DNA from: an uncultured Mucilaginibacter sp.
Lineage (GTDB): Bacteria > Bacteroidota > Bacteroidia > Sphingobacteriales > Sphingobacteriaceae
Direction: 5' to 3'
Length of the DNA: 37,155 nucleotides
NCBI GenBank assembly: GCA_903864275.1
Contig: CAIPFE010000032.1
Coordinates: forward strand, 1-37,155
A program made the position numbers and the translations under genes. Under the pieces are notes generated by a model that had not been told where the DNA came from, did not search any database, and was given only the letters and a program-made list of their open reading frames with translations. This document shows positions 16,599 to 25,317 of the stretch, one piece after another. Every line of letters begins with the position of its first letter. The stretch's first letter is position 1.

Positions 16599-17267
16599 AT
16601 GGAAGACGAAGTAAACGCAGCCGGGCCCCCGCAAGACCCAAATCCAAACATCAAATCAAAATCGGAAGTTTACGTGCTGCGCGACTGGAAAGAATATGCC
16701 GGGGAATCCTTACTTATTATTTTCAGTGTTTTGCTGGCGCTGGTGCTTACGGAGTTCATTAATAAGATTCATGATAAAAATGAAACCAGGGACCTGCTGA
16801 TTAATATCCGAAACGAACTGATCTCAAATAAAAAAGCGGAAGCAGAACAATATGCCTATCACCTGCGGGTAATCCGGTCAATAGATTCGGCCCTGGTTAA
16901 TCCCGAACTTCAGAAAAAGATCGTTTCCAATGACGAATTTCATCTTAAAAAAATCGCACCGGATGGCGTTTTATACCGTTACCTGGACGATATAGCCTGG
17001 GAAGTGGCGAAGAACCACAATATCTCATCAAGAATAAGCTTTAGGACCATTAAGATGCTGACTTATATTTACCAGGACCAGGCCAGGATAATGAAAGCAG
17101 AAGATGAAATAGCCAAAGTGTTCCTGAGCCGCGAAGCGGGCAAAGTTGAAAACGCTCATGCTACGTTAATCCTGATAAAAAATAATTACAAAGGGTGGGC
17201 AGTCGACCGCGCGCCCGGTTTATTAAAACAGTATGATAAGGCGATAAAACTTTTAGGAGAGGAGTAG
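16599..17267 (+). CDS. Single-pass membrane protein, DUF6090-like
   Basis: An N-terminal cytosolic segment of about 30 residues is followed by one membrane helix (about 35-52; ESLLIIFSVLLALVLTEF) and a helical domain to residue 222. The order short leader, Gly-Glu-Ser, membrane helix, then a Lys/Asn-rich helix KIHDKNETRDLLINIRNELISNKKAE resembles DUF6090 membrane proteins of Bacteroidota, though I would not call this certain. There is no enzyme motif. The later part (YRYLDDIAWEVAKNHNISSRISF) suggests a helical bundle. It is transcribed alone, divergently from the AraC gene. Confidence 0.65.
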   Translation: MEDEVNAAGPPQDPNPNIKSKSEVYVLRDWKEYAGESLLIIFSVLLALVLTEFINKIHDKNETRDLLINIRNELISNKKAEAEQYAYHLRVIRSIDSALVNPELQKKIVSNDEFHLKKIAPDGVLYRYLDDIAWEVAKNHNISSRISFRTIKMLTYIYQDQARIMKAEDEIAKVFLSREAGKVENAHATLILIKNNYKGWAVDRAPGLLKQYDKAIKLLGEE

Positions 17268-17656
17268 CCCATCTTACTAAATGACAGCATCATCACAAAG
17301 ATATGTCCAATAGAGACAATGAACTTTTTTAATTGCTTATCGACGGTGAGCGCAGGGCCGGTCGCTAATATTGCAGGGTGCTGCCACGAATAATTCATTT
17401 TTCTTTGTAGTTAAACCAGTTTAAGTGAAACTAAATTAATATAAGTTTCCGTATAACAGAAATGGTTGATTAACGAACAGGAAATATAAAATATTTTTAA
17501 TCGTTTATTAAACAGTTAACTTCTCCTTAATTAAACATTAACTATCTTATAAGTTAATATCGACCTGTTTTTTGAAAGCCATTTCCAGGATGACAATATC
17601 AACAGGACGTGGATGTTAAGCAATGACATTTTATAATCTTTATCATAATATTACCT
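17268..17656. other. 389 bp spacer without a recognisable gene
   Basis: No coding sequence is convincing on either strand; a minus-strand frame at 17186-17398 is mostly antisense to the gene before it. The right half (about 17440-17560) is very A+T rich and is the likely promoter region of the response regulator at 17657. I see no strong hairpin. Confidence 0.6.
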
Positions 17657-18049
17657 ATGAGTATAAATAAAGCAGAAACTATTTCAAAGTCAAAGCAAAT
17701 TTTGATCATTGAAGATGATAGTGACATTTTACAGGTACTTGAAACTGTGCTTATTTATAATGAATTTGCGGTGACCAGCATTGAAGGGACAGACGATATA
17801 TTTGAATCCATTGAGGCGTATAAACCGGATTTAGTACTTACCGACTACCTGCTGACAGGTTTAAATGGCGGAAAGATTTGCCAGCTCATTAAAAGCAACA
17901 AGGACACGTGTCATTTGCCTGTGATATTAATTTCCGCTTATCCTGAATTGGCCACTTCATTTGGCAATTTTGGCTTTGATGCTTTCATCAACAAACCCTT
18001 CAATATCGGTGAGTTGGTGGCTAAGATAGAAGAATTACTGGAAAAGTGA
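17657..18049 (+). CDS. Single-domain response regulator (CheY-like)
   Basis: A 130-residue receiver domain, unrelated in detail to the one at 9258. Acidic pocket residues are Glu19-Asp20-Asp21, the phospho-acceptor is Asp63 in LVLTDYLLTG, the switch Ser93 is in LISAY and the conserved Lys113 is in NKPF. There is no output domain. Such proteins in Bacteroidota often pair with hybrid histidine kinases encoded elsewhere. It stands alone and converges on the TPM gene, with hairpin sequences in between. Confidence 0.9.
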   Translation: MSINKAETISKSKQILIIEDDSDILQVLETVLIYNEFAVTSIEGTDDIFESIEAYKPDLVLTDYLLTGLNGGKICQLIKSNKDTCHLPVILISAYPELATSFGNFGFDAFINKPFNIGELVAKIEELLEK

Positions 18050-18056
18050 TGTAATA

Positions 18057-18194
18057 GTCAGAAAGTCGGAAAAGTCAGAAAGAAAAATCAAAAAAAATCG
18101 TTGAAAGACGCAATACTTTGCGCCACTCAACGAATAATGTAATTTAAGATATTACAAAAATCCCCGGTCCGGAACTTCTGACTTCCGACTTTCC
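18057..18194. repeat. Inverted repeat around the convergent terminator
   Basis: A GTCAGAAAGTCGGAAAAGTC-type arm at 18057-18080 is the near-complement of 18176-18194 (one 2-base gap). The arms flank the hairpin at 18098-18133, giving a nested structure between two convergent genes. It looks like a small dispersed palindromic element. Confidence 0.55.
18089..18133 (-). terminator. Terminator of the TPM/LemA gene set
   Basis: TCGTTGA and TCAACGA (outer 7 bp) with an inner CGCAA/TTGCG pairing make a hairpin at 18098-18133. On the minus strand it is followed by a run of eight T, the usual rho-independent form, about 65 bp past the stop of the TPM gene. Confidence 0.75.
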
Positions 18195-18198
18195 ACTC

Positions 18199-18996
18199 CT
18201 ACCAGCTTCCGCTTGATCCGCCGCCGCCAAAATCGCCGCCGCCAAATCCGCCGAAACCGCCGCCGCCGCTATCGCCGCCAAAGCCACCGCCTCCATTGGA
18301 GAAACCTCCCCAGCCGCCGCTTCCACGCCCAAGCAACGCACCGCCCAGGAACCACCAGAACGGGCTTGCTCCGCCCCGGCCGCCGATAATATGGCCGCCA
18401 CCGCCGCCACGGCTGCGGAATATGATTATAATAATGACAATTACGATAATGATGAGTACCCCATAACTGCCGCCGCCATCGTCTTGTCGGGCATGCCGCA
18501 CCTTTTTTGTGCCTTTATATTCGCCCTTCATGAATTTCATCAGGTCGTCAGTAGCAGCGTTTAAGCCGCCGTAATAGTCGTTTTGTTTAAAGCGCGGAAC
18601 GATATCGTTCTGAATAATTTGCTGGGTAATAACATCCGGCACACCGCCTTCAGCGCCATATCCTGTCTGGATGGTTACTTTATGATCGTTAAGAGCCACC
18701 AGCACCACGATGCCGTTATTTTTCCCTTTTTGCCCAATGCCCCAGGCACGGCCAAGTTTCTGGCCATAATCGTTAATGTCGTATTCCCCGACTGATTTAA
18801 TGATCACCACCGCAATTTGTGTCGAGGTAGAATCATCAAAAGCAACCAGCTTGTTTTCAAGCAGCTGAATATCAGCAGGTGAAATGGTATTGGTAAAATC
18901 GGTAACCAGCGCGCTTGGCTTTGGCGGCAATTGCTGCGAAAAGGCAATGAAGGCGACAAGCAGCAGGGAAAAAAATATTGTGAGTTTTTTGAACAT
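18199..18996 (-). CDS. Exported TPM-domain protein with Gly-rich tail
   Basis: From the chosen start (ATG at 18996) a signal peptide (FKKLTIFFSLLLVAFIAFSQ) is followed by a TPM domain (about 30-160; VTDFTNTISPADIQLLENKL, TQIAVVIIKSVGEYDINDYGQKLGRAWGIGQKGKNNGIVVLVAL, the GYGAEG turn). After that come a membrane helix (about 178-192, LIIIVIVIIIIIF) and a tail that is almost wholly Gly/Ser/Phe, as in YgcG-type proteins. TPM domains are proposed to have phosphatase activity in plants; the role in bacteria is unknown. An upstream ATG at 19017 would overlap the previous gene by 11 bp and precede the signal peptide with MAIKQTI, so I prefer 18996. It is the last gene of the lemA-TPM-TPM set. Confidence 0.87.
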   Translation of the reverse strand: MFKKLTIFFSLLLVAFIAFSQQLPPKPSALVTDFTNTISPADIQLLENKLVAFDDSTSTQIAVVIIKSVGEYDINDYGQKLGRAWGIGQKGKNNGIVVLVALNDHKVTIQTGYGAEGGVPDVITQQIIQNDIVPRFKQNDYYGGLNAATDDLMKFMKGEYKGTKKVRHARQDDGGGSYGVLIIIVIVIIIIIFRSRGGGGGHIIGGRGGASPFWWFLGGALLGRGSGGWGGFSNGGGGFGGDSGGGGFGGFGGGDFGGGGSSGSW

Positions 18997-19006
18997 GATA
19001 GTTTGT

Positions 19007-19441
19007 TTAATTGCCATCCATAAAAGCGATATCGTCCGGCAGCTCGTTGCTGTCGTCCTTTTTATGCGGGAAATATTTTTGCAGGTGTTCGCCGGTTATT
19101 TCAAGGCCGGTAACAATGCCTTCAACCAGGTTGCCGGCTTTAAAGTGCTCCAGCATATCGTCTTTGGTATCGTCCCAAAAATTTGGCGGCACGACCTTGT
19201 TAATACCCGCGTCGCCGATAACAGCAAACTTACGGTCGACAACGGCCACATAGATCAGTACCCCGTTGCGCAGCTTGGTTTTGTGCATATCCAGCTGGTG
19301 GAAATACTTGGCAGCGCGGTCGAGCACGCTTTCACTGCAGGTTTTTTCGATACAAACCCTGATCTGCCCTGAAGTATGCTTTTCGGCATTTTCTACCGCG
19401 GTGCGGATACGCTGTTGTTCCTCGTCGTTAAATACTGCCAT
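19007..19441 (-). CDS. TPM-domain protein, cytosolic
   Basis: A 144-residue TPM domain without signal peptide: FNDEEQQRIRTAVENAEKHTSGQIRVCIEKTC at the start, RNGVLIYVAVVDRKFAVIGDAGINKVVPPNFWDD in the middle (the conserved VLIYVAV and GDAGI signatures), and EGIVTGLEITGEHLQKYFP near the end. Its stop lies 10 bp before the preferred start of the next TPM gene, so the two are co-translated or nearly so. LemA followed by two TPM proteins is a conserved gene set in Bacteroidota. The function is unknown, and membrane or envelope association of the set is suggested by the LemA and Gly-rich members. Confidence 0.87.
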   Translation of the reverse strand: MAVFNDEEQQRIRTAVENAEKHTSGQIRVCIEKTCSESVLDRAAKYFHQLDMHKTKLRNGVLIYVAVVDRKFAVIGDAGINKVVPPNFWDDTKDDMLEHFKAGNLVEGIVTGLEITGEHLQKYFPHKKDDSNELPDDIAFMDGN

Positions 19442-19492
19442 ATTATTGTGATTACACTGATTATAGAATTGATTTTACCGATTGTTTTAGAT

Positions 19493-19561
19493 GATTACAC
19501 CGATTTTAGGATGATTGCAGTGTTTTTTAATCGGTGAAATTATCCTAAAATCGGTGCAATC
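19493..19561. repeat. 20 bp inverted repeat between lemA and the TPM gene
   Basis: GATTACACCGATTTTAGGAT (19493-19512) and ATCCTAAAATCGGTGCAATC (19542-19561) are complementary except for one base, with a 29 bp loop that holds a further partial copy (TTAATCGGTGA). A related GATTACACTGATT lies at 19450. It looks like a dispersed hairpin repeat inside an operon spacer. Confidence 0.75.
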
Positions 19562-19567
19562 CGCAAA

Positions 19568-20146
19568 TTAAAATGCTACTTTCGGCGCTTTGTTTGCACC
19601 GGCTTCGGCCGTAAAGCTGCCTTTTTCACCAAACCCGAAAAGCTTGGCCGTTATAACGGCAGGGAACGAGCGGATAGTGGTGTTATAATCCCGTACCGCA
19701 TCGTTGAAATCCAAACGGGCAACATTGATGCGATTTTCAGTACCTTCCAATGAAGCCTGCAGATCGCTGAAATTTTGATTGGCCTTTAAGTCGGGATATT
19801 TTTCAGATGCTACCAGCAAACGGCCCAAAGCAGTGCTTAACTGTCCCTGCGCTGCCTGGTATTTCTGAATGGTTTCAGGATTTAGCTTTGTTGGGTCAAC
19901 CTGGATAGAAGTAGCCCTTGCACGTGCATCTGTTACTTCAACCAAAGTGCTTTTTTCGAAATTGGCTACACCTTTAACGGTAGCCACAAGGTTAGGTATT
20001 AAATCTGACCGGCGTTGGTATTGTGATTGCACAGCGCCCCACTTGGCCTTTACAGTTTCGTCTTTTGATACCATGCCATTATAGCTGCACCCGCCTATCA
20101 GGCAGATGAATACAATAACCCCTAATACTATTAATAGATTTTTCAT
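19568..20146 (-). CDS. lemA: LemA family protein
   Basis: The 192-residue protein has the LemA layout: an N-terminal membrane segment (about 4-20) with Cys20 in a lipobox-like GGCS, then a long helical domain with YNGMVSKDETVKAKWGAVQSQYQRRSDLIPNLVATVKG, the strongly conserved RRxDLIPNL core (45-53). It continues with FEKSTLVEVTDARARATS, and the C-terminal part includes AVRDYNTTIRSFPAVITAKLFGF, another family signature. LemA proteins form elongated helical bundles; in bacteria the role is unsettled and often membrane-linked. It is the first gene of the lemA-TPM-TPM set, divergent from the amidohydrolase gene. Confidence 0.93.
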   Translation of the reverse strand: MKNLLIVLGVIVFICLIGGCSYNGMVSKDETVKAKWGAVQSQYQRRSDLIPNLVATVKGVANFEKSTLVEVTDARARATSIQVDPTKLNPETIQKYQAAQGQLSTALGRLLVASEKYPDLKANQNFSDLQASLEGTENRINVARLDFNDAVRDYNTTIRSFPAVITAKLFGFGEKGSFTAEAGANKAPKVAF

Positions 20147-20441
20147 GTTTTTTTAAATTTTTAGATTTAAGCTGTGTGAATTTAAACTTAGATTACAAAA
20201 CACATACCGTTGTTACAATTCATCAATTATATGCCATTATGTCAATAACCGGTTTTCTGTAAATGTAATTAAAAGGATTGAAAGCAGCCCTTTACCAGGT
20301 TACGATATGCGAAAACTACCAAAATTGAGAATAATGTATATATCTCTGTGTAACAAACCATCATTATGCATCGTCGAAGCTTTTATATGTAAAAACTTTA
20401 TAATTTAGCTTTCTGTTAACTGACTTCTTAGCCCAAAATTT
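20147..20441. promoter_or_regulatory. Divergent promoter region, lemA and amidohydrolase
   Basis: The 295 bp spacer serves two diverging genes and is A+T rich with no gene. TAATTTAG near 20402 is close to the Bacteroidota -7 consensus and lies about 30-35 bp upstream of the amidohydrolase start, but I see no confident -33 partner. No strong hairpin is visible. Confidence 0.4.
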
Positions 20442-21722
20442 ATGATAAAGAAATTTTACTTTATTCTCGTCCTGTTTATTTCATCCGCAGCATTCGCCCA
20501 AAAAACCTATATACAATGCGGAAAACTTATTGATGGCACATCAAATACGGTGCAAACCGGGGTTACCATCATTGTTGAAGGTAACGTGATCACCGACATA
20601 CAAAAGGGGTATACTACCGGTAGCGCAGGTGATAAGGTGATCTCGCTGCAGGATAAAACTGTGATGCCGGGCCTGATCGACTGCCATGTGCACCTCGAAA
20701 ACCAGTTCAGTAAAAACACCCTTTTAGAAGGTTTTACGCGAACCGATGCCGATATTGCCTACCAGGCGGCGGTATACGCAAAAAGGACCTTGATGGCCGG
20801 TTTCACCACGGTGCGCGACCTCGGCGGCAGCGGCGTAAACATCAGCCTGCGCAAGGCTGTTGCCAGGGGCCAGGTTGACGGGCCGAGGATACTTACCGCC
20901 GGCAGGGCCATTTCGGCCAGCGGCGGCCACATGGATGGTTCCGTTGGCTTCCGCGATGATGCTTTTGACCACAAATTTGGCCCGGATGATGGCGTTGCCG
21001 ATGGCAGGGACGAATTGATAAAAGCAGTCCGCCTGCAAATTAAACGCGGATCGGATGTGATCAAGATCGCCTCTACAGGCGGGGTGCTTGACCTGAGCGA
21101 GAATAGTTCGGGCGCGGAGTTTACCATTGATGAAATAAAAGCGGTGGTTGAAACGGCTAAAGATTATGGCTTGCGCGTAGCCTGCCATGCCCACGGCGCC
21201 GAAGGTATCCGCAGGGCCATCCTGGGCGGTGTTACTTCGATAGAGCATGGAACATTTATGAATGAAGAAGATATGGAGCTGGCCAAAAAATATGGCACCT
21301 ACCTGGTACCTACCGTTATAGCCGGCAAATCAGTCGCTGATTCAGCAAAAATACCGGGCTTTTTTCCGCCGGTAATTGCCCGCAAAGCCCAGGAGGTTGG
21401 CACACAGATACAGGCTACTTTTGGCAGGGCCTATAAAGCGGGTGTGAAAATCGCATTCGGAACTGATGCAGGCGTTTATGCGCACGGCAAAAATTATAAA
21501 GAATTTCAATATATGGTTGAGGCCGGCATGCCACCAATGGAAGCAATAAAAGCCGCTACCACCAACGCCGCTGATCTCCTTGGGATAAGCGATTTGACCG
21601 GCAGCATCAGTAAAGGCAAATCCGCGGATATTGTTGCCGTGGACGGCGACCCGCTTGCTGACATCAAAGTAATGGGAAATGTAACCTTCGTGATGAAGGA
21701 AGGAAAAATATATAAACAATAA
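20442..21722 (+). CDS. Exported amidohydrolase (imidazolonepropionase/dipeptidase-like)
   Basis: The 426-residue protein has a signal peptide (KKFYFILVLFISSAAFAQ) and the amidohydrolase TIM-barrel: His82-x-His84 in GLIDCHVHLE, a candidate carboxylated Lys in DVIKIASTGG (about 206), His in ACHAHGAEG (about 250), His in SIEHGTFM (about 272) and the catalytic Asp in FGTDAGV. The pattern ADIVAVDGDPLADI near the end is the usual closing beta strand of metal-dependent hydrolases acting on dipeptides or cyclic amides, as in Xaa-Pro and acyl-amino acid dipeptidases. The exact substrate cannot be told. It is followed after 7 bp by an exported M1 aminopeptidase, so both probably work on peptides in the periplasm. 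Confidence 0.9.
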   Translation: MIKKFYFILVLFISSAAFAQKTYIQCGKLIDGTSNTVQTGVTIIVEGNVITDIQKGYTTGSAGDKVISLQDKTVMPGLIDCHVHLENQFSKNTLLEGFTRTDADIAYQAAVYAKRTLMAGFTTVRDLGGSGVNISLRKAVARGQVDGPRILTAGRAISASGGHMDGSVGFRDDAFDHKFGPDDGVADGRDELIKAVRLQIKRGSDVIKIASTGGVLDLSENSSGAEFTIDEIKAVVETAKDYGLRVACHAHGAEGIRRAILGGVTSIEHGTFMNEEDMELAKKYGTYLVPTVIAGKSVADSAKIPGFFPPVIARKAQEVGTQIQATFGRAYKAGVKIAFGTDAGVYAHGKNYKEFQYMVEAGMPPMEAIKAATTNAADLLGISDLTGSISKGKSADIVAVDGDPLADIKVMGNVTFVMKEGKIYKQ

Positions 21723-21729
21723 AAATCTT

Positions 21730-24237
21730 ATGATAAAATTTAAAAAACTAGCAGCATTTATCTATTCGGGCCTGGTGACGACGCTGGCTGTATCTGTAAC
21801 TTACGGGCAAGCCCCGGCTCCAGCCAAAGTGGATGACCCGCTGATGAAGATCTATCGCGCAACGCCGCCAAAAGTGAATGACCTTGTGCACACCAAACTG
21901 GATGTGCGCTTTGATTACAAAAAGCGCTATTTGTATGGCAAGGAATGGGTTACCCTAAAGCCGCACTTTTATCCCACAGATACCTTAAGGCTTGATGCCA
22001 AAGGAATGGACCTTAACAATATTTCGGTGGTAAAAGCCGGTAAAAATATCCCGTTGAAATTCAAATATGATGACAGTTTGACCGTTGCTATCCAACTGGA
22101 CAAGGTATATCATAATAATGAAAGCTATACTATTTATATCGACTACACCTCGAAACCCGACCAGTTGCATGCTAAGGGCAGCGCCGCAATAAACTCGGCC
22201 AAAGGTTTGTATTTTATCAACCCCGATGGCACTGAGAAGGATAAACCGATACAAATATGGACACAGGGCGAAACCGAAAGCAATTCGGCCTGGTTTCCTA
22301 CTATCGACAAACCCGAGCAAAAAACCACCGACGAGATCAGCATGACCGTTTTGTCGAAATATGTTACTTTGTCAAACGGCCGCCTGGTTTCCCAAAAAGA
22401 TAACGGGAACGGCACCCGTACTGACACCTGGAAAATGGATCTGCCGCATTCACCCTATTTATTTATGATGGCTGTTGGCGATTTTAAAATTTATAAGGAT
22501 AAATGGCACGACAAAGATGTTGACTATTACCTGGAGCCAAAATATGCCCCTTATGCAAAAGAAATATTCGGGATGACGCCCGAACTCATCGACTTTTACT
22601 CAAAAACATTGGGCGTTGACTACCCATGGAACAAATATTCACAAGTCGTAGTGCGCGACTATGTAAGCGGTTCCATGGAGAACACCAGCGCCACCCTGCA
22701 CGGTTCGCAGGTGCAGGAAACTCATCGCGAACTAATTGATGCCTATTACGATTTTGCGCGGCAATCAATTGCGCATGAGTTATTTCACCAATGGTTTGGC
22801 GACTATGTAACCTGCAAGAGCTGGAGCAACCTCACCTGCAACGAGTCCTTCGCCAACTACAGCGAAACGCTTTGGGCCGAGCATAAATATGGCAAGGATG
22901 AAGCCGATGCCCACAACTACCAGGATATGCAAACCTATTTAAACAACCCGGATAATGCCACTAAAAACCTGGTGCGCTTTCATTACGATGATAAGGAAGA
23001 TGTGTTTGATGCGGTAACCTACCAAAAGGGCGGCCGTATTTTAAATATGATGCGCAATTACCTGGGCGATGCTGCATTTTTTAAAGGCTTAAATATTTAC
23101 CTCAAAACCAACGGGTTTAAAAATGGCGAAGCGCAGCAATTGCGCCTGGCCGAAGAAGAAGCCAGTGGGCTTGACCTGAACTGGTATTTTAACCAATGGT
23201 ACTATGGCGCGGGACACCCGGTATTAAACATCAGCTATAAATGGGATGATGCGACCAAGACCGAAACTGTTTATTTACAGCAAACCCAGGACGGCCAAAC
23301 CTTTAAATTACCAATGGCAATTGATGTTTATGCAGGCGGCAAAAAAGAACGCCATAAAGTTTGGATGAATGATAAGGCCGATACCTTAACATTCGCAGTA
23401 GCATCAAAACCCGACCTGGTGAATGTGGATGGAGACAAGGTATTGCTATGCGTAAAAACCGATAGTAAAGGATTGGAAGAATCGGAGTTTCAATATTTCA
23501 ACGCGCCGCTGTACCTCGACCGTTTTGAAGCGATCACGGCGGTTGCGGGTCATCAATCGGATAAGGGCGCGCAAAAAGTAATGATCGCTGCTTTAAAGGA
23601 TAAGTTTTATGGTTTACGCATCAAGACTATTGGCGCTTTAAACATGAGTAATGACGATATTCATAATGCAGCCCTGCCGGTATTAACCTCGCTGGCGCAA
23701 ACTGATGAGAACACATTGGTTCGTGCGGCGGCCATAACCGCTCTCGGCAAACTAAAAGCTGCAGGCAATATGGATATATTTAAACAGGCCTTGGGCAGCC
23801 AATCGTACGCCATACAAGGCGCTGCCTTATCTGCTATTGGTTTATTGGATCCTCAGCAGGCGCTAACTGTAGCCAAAGGATTTGAAAGTGATAATAAAGG
23901 CCCCTTAACAGTGTCTCTTATCAACGTTTACGCAAAAACAGGCAATGACGAACAATTTCCATACGTAATGAGTGCCATTAAGCAAGCAGCGCCCCAGGCC
24001 CAGTTTAATATGTTACGCAATTTTTCTTTAATAACAGGGCGTGTCAGCAAGCCCGAATACGCCCAACAGGGAATCAGCTATATCAGAGCCTTTGGCATTA
24101 AGTATAAGCAATTTGGTGTAGCGCCCGTTATTAATGGTTTATTAGGGGATATAAAAGCGCAGCGAACCAAATTAAATGATGATGCTTCGGCAAAAGCATC
24201 TGATGATGCGGTAAAAGCGCTTAACGACGCTAAATAA
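21730..24237 (+). CDS. M1-family metallopeptidase with HEAT-like C-terminus
   Basis: This 835-residue zinc aminopeptidase has a signal peptide (about 1-26) and the M1 landmarks: the substrate-anchoring GSMEN (314-318, equivalent to GxMEN), the zinc site His349-Glu350-Leu-Phe-His353 with Glu372 as third ligand 19 residues later, and the catalytic Tyr431. An N-terminal beta-rich domain (about 45-265) and a C-terminal helical HEAT-like part (about 600-830; ALNMSNDDIHNAALPVLTSLAQTDENTLVRAAAITALGKLKAAG) complete the four-domain layout of the family. It removes N-terminal residues from peptides; export suggests action in the periplasm or outside the cell. It is in one operon with the amidohydrolase. 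Confidence 0.93.
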   Translation: MIKFKKLAAFIYSGLVTTLAVSVTYGQAPAPAKVDDPLMKIYRATPPKVNDLVHTKLDVRFDYKKRYLYGKEWVTLKPHFYPTDTLRLDAKGMDLNNISVVKAGKNIPLKFKYDDSLTVAIQLDKVYHNNESYTIYIDYTSKPDQLHAKGSAAINSAKGLYFINPDGTEKDKPIQIWTQGETESNSAWFPTIDKPEQKTTDEISMTVLSKYVTLSNGRLVSQKDNGNGTRTDTWKMDLPHSPYLFMMAVGDFKIYKDKWHDKDVDYYLEPKYAPYAKEIFGMTPELIDFYSKTLGVDYPWNKYSQVVVRDYVSGSMENTSATLHGSQVQETHRELIDAYYDFARQSIAHELFHQWFGDYVTCKSWSNLTCNESFANYSETLWAEHKYGKDEADAHNYQDMQTYLNNPDNATKNLVRFHYDDKEDVFDAVTYQKGGRILNMMRNYLGDAAFFKGLNIYLKTNGFKNGEAQQLRLAEEEASGLDLNWYFNQWYYGAGHPVLNISYKWDDATKTETVYLQQTQDGQTFKLPMAIDVYAGGKKERHKVWMNDKADTLTFAVASKPDLVNVDGDKVLLCVKTDSKGLEESEFQYFNAPLYLDRFEAITAVAGHQSDKGAQKVMIAALKDKFYGLRIKTIGALNMSNDDIHNAALPVLTSLAQTDENTLVRAAAITALGKLKAAGNMDIFKQALGSQSYAIQGAALSAIGLLDPQQALTVAKGFESDNKGPLTVSLINVYAKTGNDEQFPYVMSAIKQAAPQAQFNMLRNFSLITGRVSKPEYAQQGISYIRAFGIKYKQFGVAPVINGLLGDIKAQRTKLNDDASAKASDDAVKALNDAK

Positions 24238-24287
24238 AACTGCGTCAAAGTAGGGACGCCCAGATGTCACTAGGTTAAGGAAGAAGC

Positions 24288-24466
24288 GCTTGTTTACCCT
24301 CTTTCCGGTTTACCGGAGAGAGGGTAAACAAGCAAAGCGATGTCGGGGTGAGTCAACTGTGCACCAGGCATTTGCGCTAACGTCACTCGTATAGTTAACT
24401 CACCCGATCTGCGCTTCGCTGGATCACCCTCTCTTTTGCAGGCAAAAAAGAGGGTTAAAAAAAAGC
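24288..24466. repeat. Two-hairpin composite palindromic element
   Basis: Hairpin 1 (24288-24333) pairs 22 bp arms with one mismatch around a 2-base loop; hairpin 2 (24426-24455) pairs 14 bp arms with one mismatch. The sequence between them is also symmetrical: GGGTGAGTCAACT at about 24345 mirrors AGTTAACTCACCC at about 24396. The whole 179 bp is thus an imperfect palindrome of two diverged inverted units, the layout of a BIME-like or MITE-like element. It fills the spacer between the M1 peptidase and cdaA, which converge on it. Confidence 0.75.
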
Positions 24467-24484
24467 AATAATAATATAGCTCCA

Positions 24485-25270
24485 TCAAAAATCCTTGTTC
24501 AACAATTTCTCCAACTCGGCGAAGCTGATATTCATTTTTACCCTGCCTTGCTTGGCGTAAGAAATTTCGCCGGTTTCTTCTGAAATAATGATGGCAGTGG
24601 CATCGTTGGTTTCGGTAACGCCAATACCTGCGCGGTGCCGCAAACCGAACTGCGGGGGAAGATCTGTTTTCTCGGTCAAAGGCAAAATACAGCTGGCTGA
24701 TTTTAGCTTGTTCTCGGCAATAACCACAGCGCCATCATGCAGCGGGCTGGTTTTTTGAAATATACTTTCCAGCAGGCGTTTTGATATTTTGCCTTCAATA
24801 ACCTCGCAGCTATTCTGGTAAAACTGCTCGTCGTAATACTTCGCGAAAACGATCAAAGCACCTGTCCGCGATTGTTTCAGGCTTTTGCAAGCGTCAATTA
24901 TTGGTTTAATTCGCACATAGTTGTTTTTTTCGGCTGCACTTCTCCCAAAAAAATATTGCCACCACGCTTTATTTCTTTGCAGCGATGCATTTTTCCCCAC
25001 CACTAATAAAAAACGCCTGACCTCCTGCTGGAATATTACAATCACCACAATAATACCCACGTCGGCTACTTTCTTAAGTATTCCGGCAAGCAGGGGCATT
25101 TTTGTTTCCGGGACAATAAAATAGAGCAAATAGATTATCGCAAGTCCGATAAAGATATTTGCTGCAATAGTTCCCCGTATCAGGTTATATAACTGGTAAA
25201 TTATAACAGACAATAAAAAAATGTCTAAAATGGAGTAGGGGGTAATTTTAAATAGATTAAAAAATTGCAT
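24485..25270 (-). CDS. cdaA: Diadenylate cyclase CdaA
   Basis: CdaA makes cyclic di-AMP from two ATP. Three N-terminal membrane helices (about 15-30, 38-53 and 68-88) precede the DAC domain (about 100-245), which carries the motifs DGA (179-181, in PLHDGAVVI) and RHR (211-213, in GLRHRAGIGVTE). Length (261) and layout match the CdaA/YbbP type, the common c-di-AMP synthase of Bacteroidota and Firmicutes. In other phyla it controls cell wall and potassium homeostasis; here no cdaR or glmM gene follows. It is transcribed on the minus strand with the TerC gene 156 bp upstream. The start is the first ATG, with no obvious ribosome binding site. Confidence 0.93.
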   Translation of the reverse strand: MQFFNLFKITPYSILDIFLLSVIIYQLYNLIRGTIAANIFIGLAIIYLLYFIVPETKMPLLAGILKKVADVGIIVVIVIFQQEVRRFLLVVGKNASLQRNKAWWQYFFGRSAAEKNNYVRIKPIIDACKSLKQSRTGALIVFAKYYDEQFYQNSCEVIEGKISKRLLESIFQKTSPLHDGAVVIAENKLKSASCILPLTEKTDLPPQFGLRHRAGIGVTETNDATAIIISEETGEISYAKQGRVKMNISFAELEKLLNKDF

Positions 25271-25317
25271 TTACTAAGGTAGGGAATTTTGTGTGAGAAT
25301 TGCCGAGGGCAGAAAGG

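Noticed and set aside
20724..21248. 174-residue open frame antisense to the amidohydrolase
   Set aside because: A shadow of the real gene; the amidohydrolase has clear catalytic motifs on the other strand.
24294..24488. Minus-strand open frame of 64 residues after the M1 peptidase
   Set aside because: It lies wholly in the composite palindromic repeat; its residues are a by-product of the repeat.
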